Shown here piece after piece: positions 1-8,679 of a DNA stretch of 64,000 nt. Location of the stretch: NCBI RefSeq assembly GCF_042656585.1, contig NZ_JBHSPG010000023.1. One strand, given 5' to 3'. The notes below the pieces were generated by a model. That model saw only the letters and a list, made by a program, of their open reading frames with translations. It had not been told where the DNA came from and made no database searches. Each line of letters opens with the position of its first letter. Position 1 is the first letter of the stretch. The DNA comes from Thalassorhabdus alkalitolerans (GTDB lineage: Bacteria > Bacillota > Bacilli > Bacillales > Marinococcaceae). The translations under genes were made by a program, and so were the position numbers.

Positions 1-1143
1 GGTGTAACCTGGACTCAGGTAGCCCAGTACATGATCTTAATTGTTGCCTATATTATTCCGATTGTATTTATGTCATTGCAAATTACAGGAAACCCATTCC
101 CATGGCTGACGTATGGTAACGTTGTAAGTGAGCTGGGAGCCATTGACGCAGAGCTTGGACTTTCAGAATATTTCGCACCTTTTGCTGAAAGCCAGAAAGC
201 TCAATTTATTGCTCTTATGTTTACGTTGATGGTAGGTACAGCATCCCTTCCACACGTTATTGTTCGTTTCTACACGGTAACAACAATGAAAGCAGCTCGC
301 TGGAGTGGTGCCTGGGCAATTCTGTTTATCGCACTTCTATACTTGTCTGCACCGGTATACGCTGCATTTTCCCGCTTTATTTTAATGACTCAGGTTGTAG
401 GTCAGCCAATTGATGATCTGCCTGCCTGGACACAGCCTTGGGTAGATACAGGACGTCTGGAAATTCTAGACACGACCGGTGATGGTGTTCTTCACTGGGA
501 AGACCTGGTAATCAGTAATGATATCGTCGTTATGGCGACACCTGAAATCGCCAATTTGGGACTATTTGTAACTGGCCTTGTTGCAGCTGGTGCCATGGCA
601 GCGGCCTTATCAACAGCAGGCGGCTTGCTGATTACAATTTCTTCATCCTTTGCTCATGACATTTACTATCGTTTATTGAAGCCAGAGGCTTCCGACCAGA
701 AGCGATTACGTGCTGGACGAATTGCCATTGTATCCGCTACCGTTGTAGCAGGTATTGTAGCATTGGATCCACCAGGAGTAATCACTCAGATTGTTGCCTG
801 GGCGTTTGGTATTGCCGGCGGTACATTCTTCCCGGTACTCTTCCTAGGGGTATGGTGGAAGCGCATGAACGCAAAAGGTGCGATTGCCGGGATGCTTTCA
901 GGGCTTGGTGTAACTCTAGGTTATATCTTCCTGGCACTGAACGATATCACGTTCTTTGGTATAATTGATACAGGAGCAGGACTGTTCGGTGTACCAGTTA
1001 ACTTGATTGTAACGATTGTTGTTTCACTCTTAACTGCACCACCTGCCCAGCGCTTACAGGATGAGGTAATGGATCTACGTTATCCTGAGCAAATGACCTA
1101 TAAAGACGGAGAGGTTTGGATGGATGAGTCTTCAGGAAAATAA
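1..1143 (+). CDS. Sodium:solute symporter family protein, 3' part
   Basis: The reading frame is open from base 1 and the true start lies upstream, so only the C-terminal 380 residues are visible. They form several long hydrophobic segments typical of the SSS (sodium:solute symporter) family. A hydrophilic loop around residues 130-175 contains an acidic EF-hand-like stretch, DTTGDGVLHWEDL. The sequence resembles the large acetate/monocarboxylate-type (ActP-like) symporters, a family assignment from memory. The gene ends in a short charged tail that overlaps the next start by 20 bases, so the two are translated as a unit. Transport of a small organic acid driven by Na+ is likely, but the substrate cannot be read from this fragment. 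Confidence 0.85.
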   Translation, partial: GVTWTQVAQYMILIVAYIIPIVFMSLQITGNPFPWLTYGNVVSELGAIDAELGLSEYFAPFAESQKAQFIALMFTLMVGTASLPHVIVRFYTVTTMKAARWSGAWAILFIALLYLSAPVYAAFSRFILMTQVVGQPIDDLPAWTQPWVDTGRLEILDTTGDGVLHWEDLVISNDIVVMATPEIANLGLFVTGLVAAGAMAAALSTAGGLLITISSSFAHDIYYRLLKPEASDQKRLRAGRIAIVSATVVAGIVALDPPGVITQIVAWAFGIAGGTFFPVLFLGVWWKRMNAKGAIAGMLSGLGVTLGYIFLALNDITFFGIIDTGAGLFGVPVNLIVTIVVSLLTAPPAQRLQDEVMDLRYPEQMTYKDGEVWMDESSGK

Positions 1144-3061
1144 TGTCTATTATAACCAAATAAAAAATCACCCACTATTCAGCGGCGCTTCAGTCGCTGA
1201 ATTTGGTGCATTCATGGAAGATTGCAATCTTCGTGAATATGAAAAGGGCGACACGGTTCTTTTTTCAAAAACACCTAGAGAAGGACTGCTTTTGATTCTT
1301 GAGGGAATGACCGAGGTATATGTTAACACAAAAGAAGGACACTCCAGCCAGGAAGTCCTTGAGGTGTTAGAAGCAGGAGACATCATTGGCTTTTCAAGTC
1401 TGGCAGACTTTCTCGGCCAGCCAAGTGAGGTAGAGGTCAACTATACGGTTGAAGTGCAGGCAGTAGAGAAGTCCGTTTGTCTGCAAATTCCTTATTCTGT
1501 CCTCGAGAAGCGGTGGGACAAAGAAGAAGTGAGGGAATACGTGCTTCGTCAGGTGTCAGTGCGTTTGAGAGATATTTATGCTTCTCTTGCCGAACAGGTT
1601 CAGCTGGCCAGCCAGTGGGGTGAGAGCGAAGCGTTCATCCGCCGTGTTCAGGACATCATGACCACGCCGCCAATTGTTGTTGATCAAGAAACAGAAGTCG
1701 ATGACATAGCAAGAATTATGGTAAAAGAAAGTACAAGCTCCGTTGTTGTAGAAGATGAGGATAGAAAGCTTGTCGGGATTATTACAGAAAAGGATTTGGT
1801 ACACAGGGTTGTGGCCAAAGGAATGGCTTCCGGACTCAGAGCCCGCACGATTATGACGCCGCGTCCTTTTACGATTCAGCGTCAGGCCTATTATTATGAA
1901 GCCATGTCCAGCTTTTTGATGAACAGAGTGAAGCACCTGCCTGTGGTGGATGAAAACCAGAGTGTAAAAGGAATGCTTACACTCTCGGACCTTCTTCGCC
2001 AGCAGAACCGCGGGAAGTTTGAAATTTTACAAGAAGTTGAAGAATCAAATGCAGAGACCCTTCCTCACGTAAAAAAAGCAATCTATGAAGTGCTTGGCAA
2101 TTTGATACAAGATAAGATACCAACTCTGCAAATCTTAAATATCATTACACAGCTCTTTGATCGTCTGGTGCGCCATTGTGTCGTTCTTGCTGTGGAAAGT
2201 GTAGAGGAAAAAGGGTACGGCAAGCCCCCCGTTGCGTATTCTTTTTATTTGATGGGCAGCGGTGGACGGGGAGAGCAGTTCATGCTGACAGATCAGGATC
2301 ACTTCCTCGTCTATGAAGACCCTGAGGACCATCAAGATCCAGATGAAATAGAAATGTATTTTCGCATGCTTGGCGGGGAGATTGTCCTCTGGCTTGAAAG
2401 AGCTGGATACCGGCCGTGCGATGGCAATATGATGGCCAGTGAGCACAGCTGGAGAGGATCTGTCTCAAAATGGGCAGAGCGTCTCCGTACGTGGGGGGTC
2501 AGAGCTACAAATGAAAATATTCTGCTGGGACATAATTTCCTGGCCTTTCGTTATCTATATGGTGAAGAAGCCGTAGACGAGCAATTTACGAAGATGGTTC
2601 TGCAACAGATGGAAAAGTCCCGGATCTTTCTATACCGGGCAGCGGAACAGGAAAAAGCCTCCCCGGTGCAAACGTTGGACCACCCGATTCGAGCGTTGTT
2701 CAGGCTGAAGAAGGAATCTATCGATATCAAAAAGAACGCGTTATTTCCGTTTCATCACTCTTTGCAGATTCTCGCAGCTCATCACGGAGTGGTAGGCGGA
2801 GTGCCGACAGATCAAATAAAGAAGTTAACAAGGAAAGGTGTCTTTACAGAAGCCTTTGAAGATGAATTACTGTTTGCCTATGAGATCGTATTAAAAATAC
2901 GGGTAGAGCAGTCATGGAACCGTTATTCACGAGGAGAGCAAAGCTCAAGCGAAATCAAGTTCACTCACATTAAATCACGGGACAAAGAAGAGCTCATGCT
3001 CGCGCTGAAAACGATCAGGTCCCTTCAGAACCAGGCCATCGGCGCATTCGGCATGATGTAG
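1124..3061 (+). CDS. cNMP-binding/CBS/DUF294 nucleotidyltransferase-like protein
   Basis: The 645-residue cytoplasmic protein has a cyclic-nucleotide-binding-like fold (about residues 10-135), a CBS domain pair (about 170-295) and a DUF294 nucleotidyltransferase-like region. In the last, GSGGRGEQ near residue 377 followed by TDQDH matches the G-S-x(3)-R plus D-x-D pattern of GlnD-type transferases. A helical DUF294 C-terminal domain follows (about 500-640). The start overlaps the symporter gene by 20 bases, and this pairing with SSS symporters is a recurrent arrangement. The domains suggest a nucleotide-sensing regulator of the transporter or of acetate metabolism, which is inference. An intrinsic terminator starts at the stop codon. 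Confidence 0.88.
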   Translation: MSLQENNVYYNQIKNHPLFSGASVAEFGAFMEDCNLREYEKGDTVLFSKTPREGLLLILEGMTEVYVNTKEGHSSQEVLEVLEAGDIIGFSSLADFLGQPSEVEVNYTVEVQAVEKSVCLQIPYSVLEKRWDKEEVREYVLRQVSVRLRDIYASLAEQVQLASQWGESEAFIRRVQDIMTTPPIVVDQETEVDDIARIMVKESTSSVVVEDEDRKLVGIITEKDLVHRVVAKGMASGLRARTIMTPRPFTIQRQAYYYEAMSSFLMNRVKHLPVVDENQSVKGMLTLSDLLRQQNRGKFEILQEVEESNAETLPHVKKAIYEVLGNLIQDKIPTLQILNIITQLFDRLVRHCVVLAVESVEEKGYGKPPVAYSFYLMGSGGRGEQFMLTDQDHFLVYEDPEDHQDPDEIEMYFRMLGGEIVLWLERAGYRPCDGNMMASEHSWRGSVSKWAERLRTWGVRATNENILLGHNFLAFRYLYGEEAVDEQFTKMVLQQMEKSRIFLYRAAEQEKASPVQTLDHPIRALFRLKKESIDIKKNALFPFHHSLQILAAHHGVVGGVPTDQIKKLTRKGVFTEAFEDELLFAYEIVLKIRVEQSWNRYSRGEQSSSEIKFTHIKSRDKEELMLALKTIRSLQNQAIGAFGMM

Positions 3062-3093
3062 GAGCACCCTTAAAAAAGGTGCTCCTTTTTTTT
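3061..3093 (+). terminator. Rho-independent terminator after the DUF294 gene
   Basis: GGAGCACC pairs with GGTGCTCC across a 9-base A-rich loop and is followed by eight T. The first palindrome of repeat array 1 begins 18 bases further on. Confidence 0.9.
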
Positions 3094-3110
3094 AGGGTGC
3101 CATTTATTTA

Positions 3111-3501
3111 GGGTGCCTGGCACCCCATCAGGTTGTAACATAAGAAAATGGGAGAAGCGCGTGGCATCAGGTGTTGGCGCAGATGAAATATTACAAAGCT
3201 TGAGGGGTGCCAGGCACCCTCCCCGGTTGTAACATAAGAAACCTGGAGAAGCGCGTGGCATCAGGTGTTGGCGCAGATGAAATATTACAGAGCTTGAGGG
3301 GTGCCAGGCACCCTCCCCGGTTGTAACATAAGAAAATGGGAGAAGCGCGTGGCATCAGGTGTTGGCGCAGATGAAATATTACAGAGTTTGCGGGGTGCCA
3401 GGCACCCGCGTCGGTTGTAACATAAGAAAATGGGAGAAATGCGTGTGGTCAGGTGTTTGCGCAGATGAAATATTACAGAGTTTGCGGGGTGCCAGGCACC
3501 C
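3111..3501. repeat. Palindrome-bracketed repeat array 1 (5 palindromes, ~94-base period)
   Basis: Five copies of a 15-base palindrome with core GGTGCC-A/T-GGCACC start at 3111, 3205, 3298, 3393 and 3487, so the period is 93-95 bases. The four spacers are nearly identical to each other. Each begins with TGTAACATAAG, carries GCGCGTGG or a close variant in the middle and ends in ATATTACA, so its ends are an imperfect inverted pair. Short open frames across the array are products of the repeats and were not called as genes. Structure and position resemble REP/BIME elements; that identification is inference. Confidence 0.9.
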
Positions 3502-3723
3502 TGCCGTCTCGTGCCTGAGGCAGCAAAAATAAACGGGTAACTATAAAAGTTGCTGACAAACCAGTCAGTTTTATATATAATCATTGTATAAAGAATTTTC
3601 TAATTATTTAAAATTGTAAGCGTTAACATTGTTTAGGAGATTGTCTATGGGGAATAAAACATAGGTACTAAATTTGAAATAAGCCTGAAATATCTTGCTT
3701 GATCACAAGAGGGGAGATTGCAC

Positions 3724-4392
3724 GTGATGATGTTTTGGAAAAAGAAAAGCCTTCACTACCAACTAGCCAATCAGCTCCCGTTAAACACGCCATTAGAGAA
3801 CATGTCGTTTACCGTTTTTGACACTGAAACAACAGGGTTTTCTATCGGAGGGAAAGATCGGCTCATTGAAATAGGGGCTGTCCAAGTAGAAAACATGAGT
3901 GTCACCGATAGGACCTTTCAAACCTTTGTGAACCCAGAGCGAGAAATCCCGGAAAGAATTGTAGAACTAACTGGCATTAATGAGGGACAAGTAAAGGATG
4001 CTCCTAATTCTCTTGAAGCTATTGAAGCCTTTTATAAATACGTTGAAGAAAATGACAGCGGAGGATGGGTTGGTCATTATCTAAGCTTTGACGTAATGGT
4101 CTTAAAAAAAGAATTACAACGGCATAAATTTACTTTTGATGAACCATTATCAGTTGATACGTTAGATTTGATCGGGTATTTAAACCCATCTTGGGATATG
4201 AGAGATCTTGAACATTATGCTAAGCAATTTGGAACAAACATATATCAAAGGCACAGTGCTTTAGGAGATGCTTTAACAACGGCCCACCTCCTTGTGGAGA
4301 TATTTCACCATCTTAGGATGCGAGGAAAAAGAACACTCGGTGACATCATCGATATTACCTGTAAAGAAAACGGAAAAATACTTCAATTTTAA
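3724..4392 (+). CDS. DnaQ/PolC-type 3'-5' exonuclease
   Basis: The 222-residue protein has the DEDD exonuclease signature. FDTETTGF near residue 36 supplies the first Asp and Glu, VGHYLSFDVMVL supplies the second Asp region and HSALGDALTT near the C terminus supplies the third. It would remove nucleotides from 3' ends in repair or as a proofreading-type exonuclease. GTG at 3724 is chosen because the GAGGGGAG Shine-Dalgarno ends 7 bases before it; ATG at 3727 is an alternative. The gene is separated from the DUF294 gene by the repeat array and closed by its own terminator. Exonucleases of this kind often neighbour DUF294/symporter genes, so a functional link is possible. Confidence 0.85.
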   Translation: MMMFWKKKSLHYQLANQLPLNTPLENMSFTVFDTETTGFSIGGKDRLIEIGAVQVENMSVTDRTFQTFVNPEREIPERIVELTGINEGQVKDAPNSLEAIEAFYKYVEENDSGGWVGHYLSFDVMVLKKELQRHKFTFDEPLSVDTLDLIGYLNPSWDMRDLEHYAKQFGTNIYQRHSALGDALTTAHLLVEIFHHLRMRGKRTLGDIIDITCKENGKILQF

Positions 4393-4399
4393 TAAGAGT

Positions 4400-4428
4400 A
4401 AACCACTGGCTTATGCCAGTGGTTTTTT
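4400..4428 (+). terminator. Terminator after the exonuclease gene
   Basis: AAACCACTGGC and GCCAGTGGTTT form a perfect 11-bp stem with loop TTAT, followed by TTT. Repeat array 2 starts 12 bases downstream. Confidence 0.92.
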
Positions 4429-4439
4429 ACGTATATCAA

Positions 4440-4770
4440 GGTGCCAGGCACCGCAGATGGTCTGTAATAAAGAAAAAGGAGAGAACGCCCCATCCCCAAG
4501 GGTTACAACGTGAAGGAGGCGAACATAAGATGACAGGGGTCCATAGGTGCCAGGCACCGCAGATGGTCTGTAATAAAGAAAAAGGAGAGAACGCCGCAGC
4601 CCCAAGGGTTACAGCGCAGAGAAGGCGAACATAAGATGACAGGGGTCCATAGGTGACAGGCACCGCAGATGGTCTGTAATAAAGAAAAAGGAGAGAACGC
4701 CGCAGCCTCAGGGGTTACAACGTGAAGTAGGCGAACATAAGATGACAGGGGTCCATAGGTGCCAGGCACC
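4440..4770. repeat. Palindrome-bracketed repeat array 2 (4 palindromes, 106-base period)
   Basis: GGTGCCAGGCACC occurs at 4440, 4546 and 4758, with a one-base variant (GGTGACAGGCACC) at 4652. The period is exactly 106 bases. Spacers begin GCAGATGGTCTGTAATAAAG, contain GGGTTACA and end in a GACAGGGGTCCATA segment. They differ from those of array 1 but keep the TGTAAYA...TTACA frame. Bases 4771-4845 after the last palindrome are a degraded tail of GGCACC fragments leading up to spoIIID. Confidence 0.9.
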
Positions 4771-4876
4771 GCACCCCAAGGCACCGCACCCCAGAGGCAC
4801 CACCCCAAAGAGGCACTCCACCGCGAGGGTGTTAGGCACTTATTTAAAGGAAAGCCTTGTCCTGCTTGAGTTTTTG

Positions 4877-4906
4877 GTATATATACGCCCACTCGTTAAT
4901 AAACTG
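4877..4906 (+). promoter_or_regulatory. Possible sigma-E-type promoter of spoIIID
   Basis: GTATATATA (-35 side) lies 11 bases upstream of TAATAAACT (-10 side), roughly resembling the ATA...CATA pattern of mother-cell sigma-E promoters. B. subtilis spoIIID is known to be sigma-E dependent. The match is loose and the spacing short. Confidence 0.4.
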
Positions 4907-4944
4907 TAACAAATCACCAAGAATGGAGTAGGAGGCGAGTGGTT

Positions 4945-5229
4945 GTGCACGATTACATCAAAGAACGAACTATCAAGATTGGGAGGTACATTGTGGAGAC
5001 TCGCAAGACTGTGCGGACGATCGCCAAAGAGTTTGGGGTTTCGAAAAGCACCGTCCACAAAGACCTGACTGAAAGGCTTCCTGAGATTAATCCTGAACTG
5101 GCAAATGAAGTAAAGGAAATTCTTGAATACCATAAATCGATCCGCCATCTTCGAGGTGGAGAAGCAACTAAAATTAAGTATAAGAAAACCCAAGATAGAT
5201 CCTCTGTGCAAACAGAACCTACTATTTAA
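4945..5229 (+). CDS. spoIIID: Sporulation transcriptional regulator SpoIIID
   Basis: The 94-residue DNA-binding protein is almost colinear with B. subtilis SpoIIID: the start HDYIKERTIKIG, the helix-turn-helix IAKEFGVSKSTVHKDL (about residues 26-41) and the basic C-terminal part KSIRHLRGGEAT. SpoIIID tunes mother-cell gene expression between sigma-E and sigma-K. GTG at 4945 is chosen because it gives the family N terminus and lies 9 bases after GGAGG; an in-frame GTG at 4939 is too close to that site. In B. subtilis mbl follows directly, whereas here about 2 kb including a GDPD gene intervenes. No clear terminator is visible after the stop. Confidence 0.97.
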   Translation: MHDYIKERTIKIGRYIVETRKTVRTIAKEFGVSKSTVHKDLTERLPEINPELANEVKEILEYHKSIRHLRGGEATKIKYKKTQDRSSVQTEPTI

Positions 5230-6220
5230 GTAACAGAACCCTCTCAATTATCTCCCCTTAATAAGCTTCCAACGTGCCCCCTGCATGCGTCTCCTATGTC
5301 CACCATAGGTACGTTCATAGCTCTTCGTGTGTCCAAACCGTATCTCACCTCTTCGAATAATCAGACACACAAGACATTAGTATTCTATTAAACATTACAT
5401 TTGATAAATAATCAGTTACGAAGGTTGTTATACAACCATAAAGCCGGGTCTGGCCCTTTTGTCAGGCCCTTTTGCGTGAGCAAGAGGTTTCCATTTATCG
5501 TTGAACCGGCCTGTATGAAAAGAAAAGAGGCTCTTCCAATTCCTTTGCTCCACCCAAAGATATCTACCATTTGTTCTTACTTCATATATAGATCATTTCC
5601 TCTCTTTTATTCCTGACAAATAGAGGACGATGAAAAAAAGTAGATTATAAAGATAGAGAGCCTCCGGGGAGAGGAGAGAAAGTGAGGTCCTCCCTCTGCC
5701 GCGCCCACATCTTGGATCTCTGGTCATCCGTATATTTTTGTAAAGCTTACATAGATATACACAGGAGTACAGGTCAATTCTTTACAAAGGAATACAGTAT
5801 ACTATGAGCGCGGTAGAAATGGTGTAAGTTAAATGAGAAAAGAGAAGGTGCCGGTTGCTTCGTGTTCCATTTGACTTTATTCCATGTCGTGCCATCCCTG
5901 GCTGGTTTGCCGATCACCCTTTTACAACCCATATTTTCACTCCCTCCCGTCAGGGAGTTTTCTTACGTTTGCAGGTGGATTCCTAAGGTAAAAGACTCCC
6001 TGATTTTCAATCATGAAAATCAACATTTTAAAAAAGGCCGAAAAGGCCGGCATCACGCGCAACACCAAGCTCTGTTTTTTTCCACGCAAGAGTCCCGTGA
6101 TAAAATAGAAGAAAGAATCAGGTGCTGCGGCTCAAAACAAAGCGGGAAAACAATGAATGACCGGCCTGTCTGCTTAAGACAAGCCCAGCTTTCAAGCCAG
6201 AAAGGTAGGTAGAAAAAAGG
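5230..6220. other. 991-base gene-free stretch between spoIIID and the GDPD gene
   Basis: No convincing protein gene is seen. Two open frames (5401-5616 and 5862-6212) lack a ribosome binding site and a protein-like composition. A short hairpin CCTATG-TCCAC-CATAGG lies at 5293-5309. A weak promoter (TTTACA at 5781, TATGAG at 5803) and a terminator-like hairpin at 5939-5964 could bound a small transcript of about 150 bases. Confidence 0.6.
5939..5964 (+). terminator. Terminator-like hairpin in the spoIIID-GDPD gap
   Basis: ACTCCCT and AGGGAGT flank a 6-base loop and are followed by TTTCTT. No open gene precedes it, so it may end a small untranslated RNA. Confidence 0.55.
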
Positions 6221-6985
6221 ATGACAAACATTTTCGCCCATAGGGGAGCTTCAATCACTCACCCGGAAAATACAATGACTGCTTTTCAGGCAGCTGTGGA
6301 TGCCGGGGCTGAAGGTATCGAACTTGATGTGCAATTAACAAAAGACGAAGAAGTCGTAGTCATTCATGACAATACAGTAAACCGGACGACAGATGGGTTT
6401 GGCGCAGTTCATGAGCTGACAGCAAAGGAAATTTCCAAGCTTGACGCTGGTTCATGGAGAGATGCTTCCTTTCGAGGAGAAAAGGTTCCTTTGTTAAAAG
6501 ATGTTCTGGAATGGCTTACAGACAAAGACATTCTTATAAATATAGAATTAAAAAAGCATAAACCAGGGTATGAAACTCTGGCCAAAAAAGTAACAGATGT
6601 AATCAAGGAGCATAACGTTCAAAAGAAGATCATCCTTTCTTCCTTTTACCATTCAATCATGGTTGACCTTCACCAGAATCACCCTGACATAGAAAGCGCA
6701 CTTCTTGTAACAGCTGGCCTTTATGATCCCCTGTCTTATATGAAAAGCACCGGCATCACATCCTTACATGCCAATGTAAATACAATAACAGTAAAAGAAA
6801 TGCAGGAACTTCAACGTCACGGGATAAAAGTGCGAGTGTATACAGTGAACAATCCTATTGAAATCAAATGCTGCATTAAAGCTGGCTTTGATACAGTGAT
6901 GACAGACGATCCAGCAGCGGCTGTCAAATTACGTAACAGGCATCTTGAAGACAAAAAGACTACACAAAACCCTCGTGATATCTAG
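6221..6985 (+). CDS. Glycerophosphodiester phosphodiesterase family protein
   Basis: The 254-residue GDPD-family enzyme would hydrolyse glycerophosphodiesters to glycerol-3-phosphate and an alcohol. Seen in the sequence are HRGAS (first catalytic His) near residue 7, PENT, EGIELDVQLTKD with the metal-binding Glu and Asp near residue 38, and the second His in VVIHDNTVNRTTDG. No signal peptide is present, so it is cytoplasmic (UgpQ-like length). The ATG follows AGGTAGG with an 11-base gap. The gene sits alone between spoIIID and mbl, where B. subtilis has none. Recycling of membrane lipid or teichoic-acid glycerol phosphate is a plausible role. Confidence 0.92.
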   Translation: MTNIFAHRGASITHPENTMTAFQAAVDAGAEGIELDVQLTKDEEVVVIHDNTVNRTTDGFGAVHELTAKEISKLDAGSWRDASFRGEKVPLLKDVLEWLTDKDILINIELKKHKPGYETLAKKVTDVIKEHNVQKKIILSSFYHSIMVDLHQNHPDIESALLVTAGLYDPLSYMKSTGITSLHANVNTITVKEMQELQRHGIKVRVYTVNNPIEIKCCIKAGFDTVMTDDPAAAVKLRNRHLEDKKTTQNPRDI

Positions 6986-7271
6986 GTCTTTCCTATGAGA
7001 TATGGAATAAAAGATAATTTTCCCAATGAAGACAATTTTTCAAAATCAATGGTTGACTTTTGTTTCTGTTTCCATTTATTTATGATAAAATTACAGATTA
7101 GAGAAGAGCGTATGCCGGTATAAAAACGGAGAGATAAGAAAACAATAACTAAAAAACGCCTTTTTGCATCCTACAGAAGTCACGTTTTTTGTGGTGGCTC
7201 CTTTTAGTGATGTGTTTTCAATGAGTATGGATATATTTTGGTTGTAGATTAAGGGAGGAGCGACAAAGAAA

Positions 7272-8273
7272 ATGGCCAGAGATATTGGGATAGATTTAGG
7301 AACGGCAAACGTTCTAATACATGTAAAAGGCCGAGGAATTGTACTGGACGAGCCATCAGTAGTTGCAATTGAGAAACAAACAGGACGGGTCATGGCAGTA
7401 GGGGAAGAAGCTTTCCGAATGGTCGGCCGTACACCTGGCAACATTGTAGCCATTCGCCCTATGAAAGATGGCGTCATTGCAGACTTTGAACAAACGGAAG
7501 CGATGCTCAAGCACTTTTTAAATAAAATTAATGTAAAAAGCATGTTTTCTAAACCAAGAATTCTTATTTGCTGCCCGACAAACATTACATCGGTAGAGCA
7601 AAAGGCAATCAGAGAAGCTGCAGAGAAAAGCGGCAGTAAAAATGTGTACCTTGAAGAAGAGCCAAAAGTAGCAGCAGTAGGCGCAGGCATGGATATCTTC
7701 CAGCCAAGCGGCCACATGGTTGTAGATATCGGCGGAGGTACAACCGATGTAGCTGTACTTTCTATGGGCGATGTCGTCACGGCATCCTCTATTAAAGTAG
7801 CAGGCGATCAATTTGATCAGGACATTTTAAATTACATTAAAAAGAAATACAAACTTCTTATTGGTGTTCGTACTTCTGAAGCCATTAAGATGGAAGTAGC
7901 TACTGTATCTCCAAGCGGACGGGAAGCGGAAATGGAAATTCGCGGACGTGACATGGTCAGCGGTCTGCCACGCACGATTTCTATCACGGCTTCAGAGATT
8001 TATGGCTCGCTCATGGAATCAGCAAGCCACATCGTCCAGGCGGCTAAATCGGTATTAGAACGAACTCCTCCAGAACTATCGGCTGATATTATAGACCGAG
8101 GGGTGATCTTAACTGGCGGAGGGGCTTTAATTCACGGAATTGATGAGCTGTTAGCTGATGAATTAAAGGTTCCTGTGATGATCGCGGAAGAGCCAATGCA
8201 TTGCGTGGCAAACGGTACAGGAATTATGCTTGAAAATCTTGACAGACTATCAAACAAGAAAGCAACGTTATAA
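7272..8273 (+). CDS. mbl: MreB-like rod-shape cytoskeletal protein Mbl
   Basis: The 333-residue actin-like ATPase has the nucleotide-binding motifs IGIDLGTANVLI (residues 5-16), DIGGGTTDVAV near residue 154 and GVILTGGGALI near residue 277. The sequence fits Mbl rather than MreB or MreBH, and the position downstream of spoIIID and upstream of flhO/flhP matches B. subtilis mbl. Mbl polymerises at the membrane and guides lateral wall synthesis. The start is ATG with GGGAGGAG 11 bases upstream. A TTGACT at 7053 suggests a promoter in the preceding gap, but no well-spaced -10 box is clear. A strong terminator closes the gene. Confidence 0.96.
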   Translation: MARDIGIDLGTANVLIHVKGRGIVLDEPSVVAIEKQTGRVMAVGEEAFRMVGRTPGNIVAIRPMKDGVIADFEQTEAMLKHFLNKINVKSMFSKPRILICCPTNITSVEQKAIREAAEKSGSKNVYLEEEPKVAAVGAGMDIFQPSGHMVVDIGGGTTDVAVLSMGDVVTASSIKVAGDQFDQDILNYIKKKYKLLIGVRTSEAIKMEVATVSPSGREAEMEIRGRDMVSGLPRTISITASEIYGSLMESASHIVQAAKSVLERTPPELSADIIDRGVILTGGGALIHGIDELLADELKVPVMIAEEPMHCVANGTGIMLENLDRLSNKKATL

Positions 8274-8282
8274 ATAACTTCG

Positions 8283-8316
8283 GGTCCCTGATGCAATTGG
8301 CATGGGACCTTTTTTT
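8283..8316 (+). terminator. Terminator after mbl
   Basis: GGTCCC and GGGACC form the outer stem, with ATGC/GCAT as an inner stem, followed by seven T. Confidence 0.92.
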
Positions 8317-8411
8317 ATAGGAGAAAAGAACGGAAAAGCAGGAAAAACTTTGTTCATTGTCGAAGCATGTAGCAGTATGGTTGTGATTAATCTTTTTTCT
8401 CCTTGATTCCT

Positions 8412-8438
8412 TGAAAAAGTAAGAAGAATAGCCGATAT
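8412..8438 (+). promoter_or_regulatory. Sigma-D-type flagellar promoter for flhOP
   Basis: TGAA at 8412-8415, a 15-base spacer and GCCGATAT at 8431-8438 match the Bacillus sigma-D consensus TAAA-N15-GCCGATAT at 11 of 12 positions. It precedes flhO by about 240 bases. The intervening leader (to 8679) shows no protein gene. TTGAAA (8411) and TATAAT (8436) overlap it but with a 19-base spacer. Confidence 0.8.
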
Positions 8439-8679
8439 AATAGAAAGGATCTTTTTTTCTTACAAAACAAAACACCAGATAGGTAAGCCGTATGACATAG
8501 GACCGAATGTAGATGACAGGTTACACAATCTCTTCATGATGGCTGGGCATATGACCTGATCCTGTGAACGTTGGACTGGCTTATCCTTACACGCAGAACA
8601 AGACTGAATGAATGTACATAGCATTAAAATCTATATCCTAACCATAGACAGCTCGAGAGAACGAAGGAGGACCACATCC

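Noticed and set aside
3070..4892. Short open frames on both strands (64-129 codons) across the repeat arrays, also at 14082-14267 and 17130-17543.
   Set aside because: They consist of translated repeats, lack ribosome binding sites and exist in several frames at once.
5401..5616. 71-codon open frame after spoIIID.
   Set aside because: The start has no Shine-Dalgarno and the composition does not look coding; kept only as part of the gene-free stretch.
5862..6212. 116-codon open frame before the GDPD gene.
   Set aside because: No ribosome binding site, no recognisable family, and it spans the terminator-like hairpin at 5939.
7053..7086. TTGACT and TATGAT upstream of mbl as a sigma-A promoter.
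   Set aside because: The spacer is 22 bases, too long for a normal sigma-A promoter; left as an unresolved hint.
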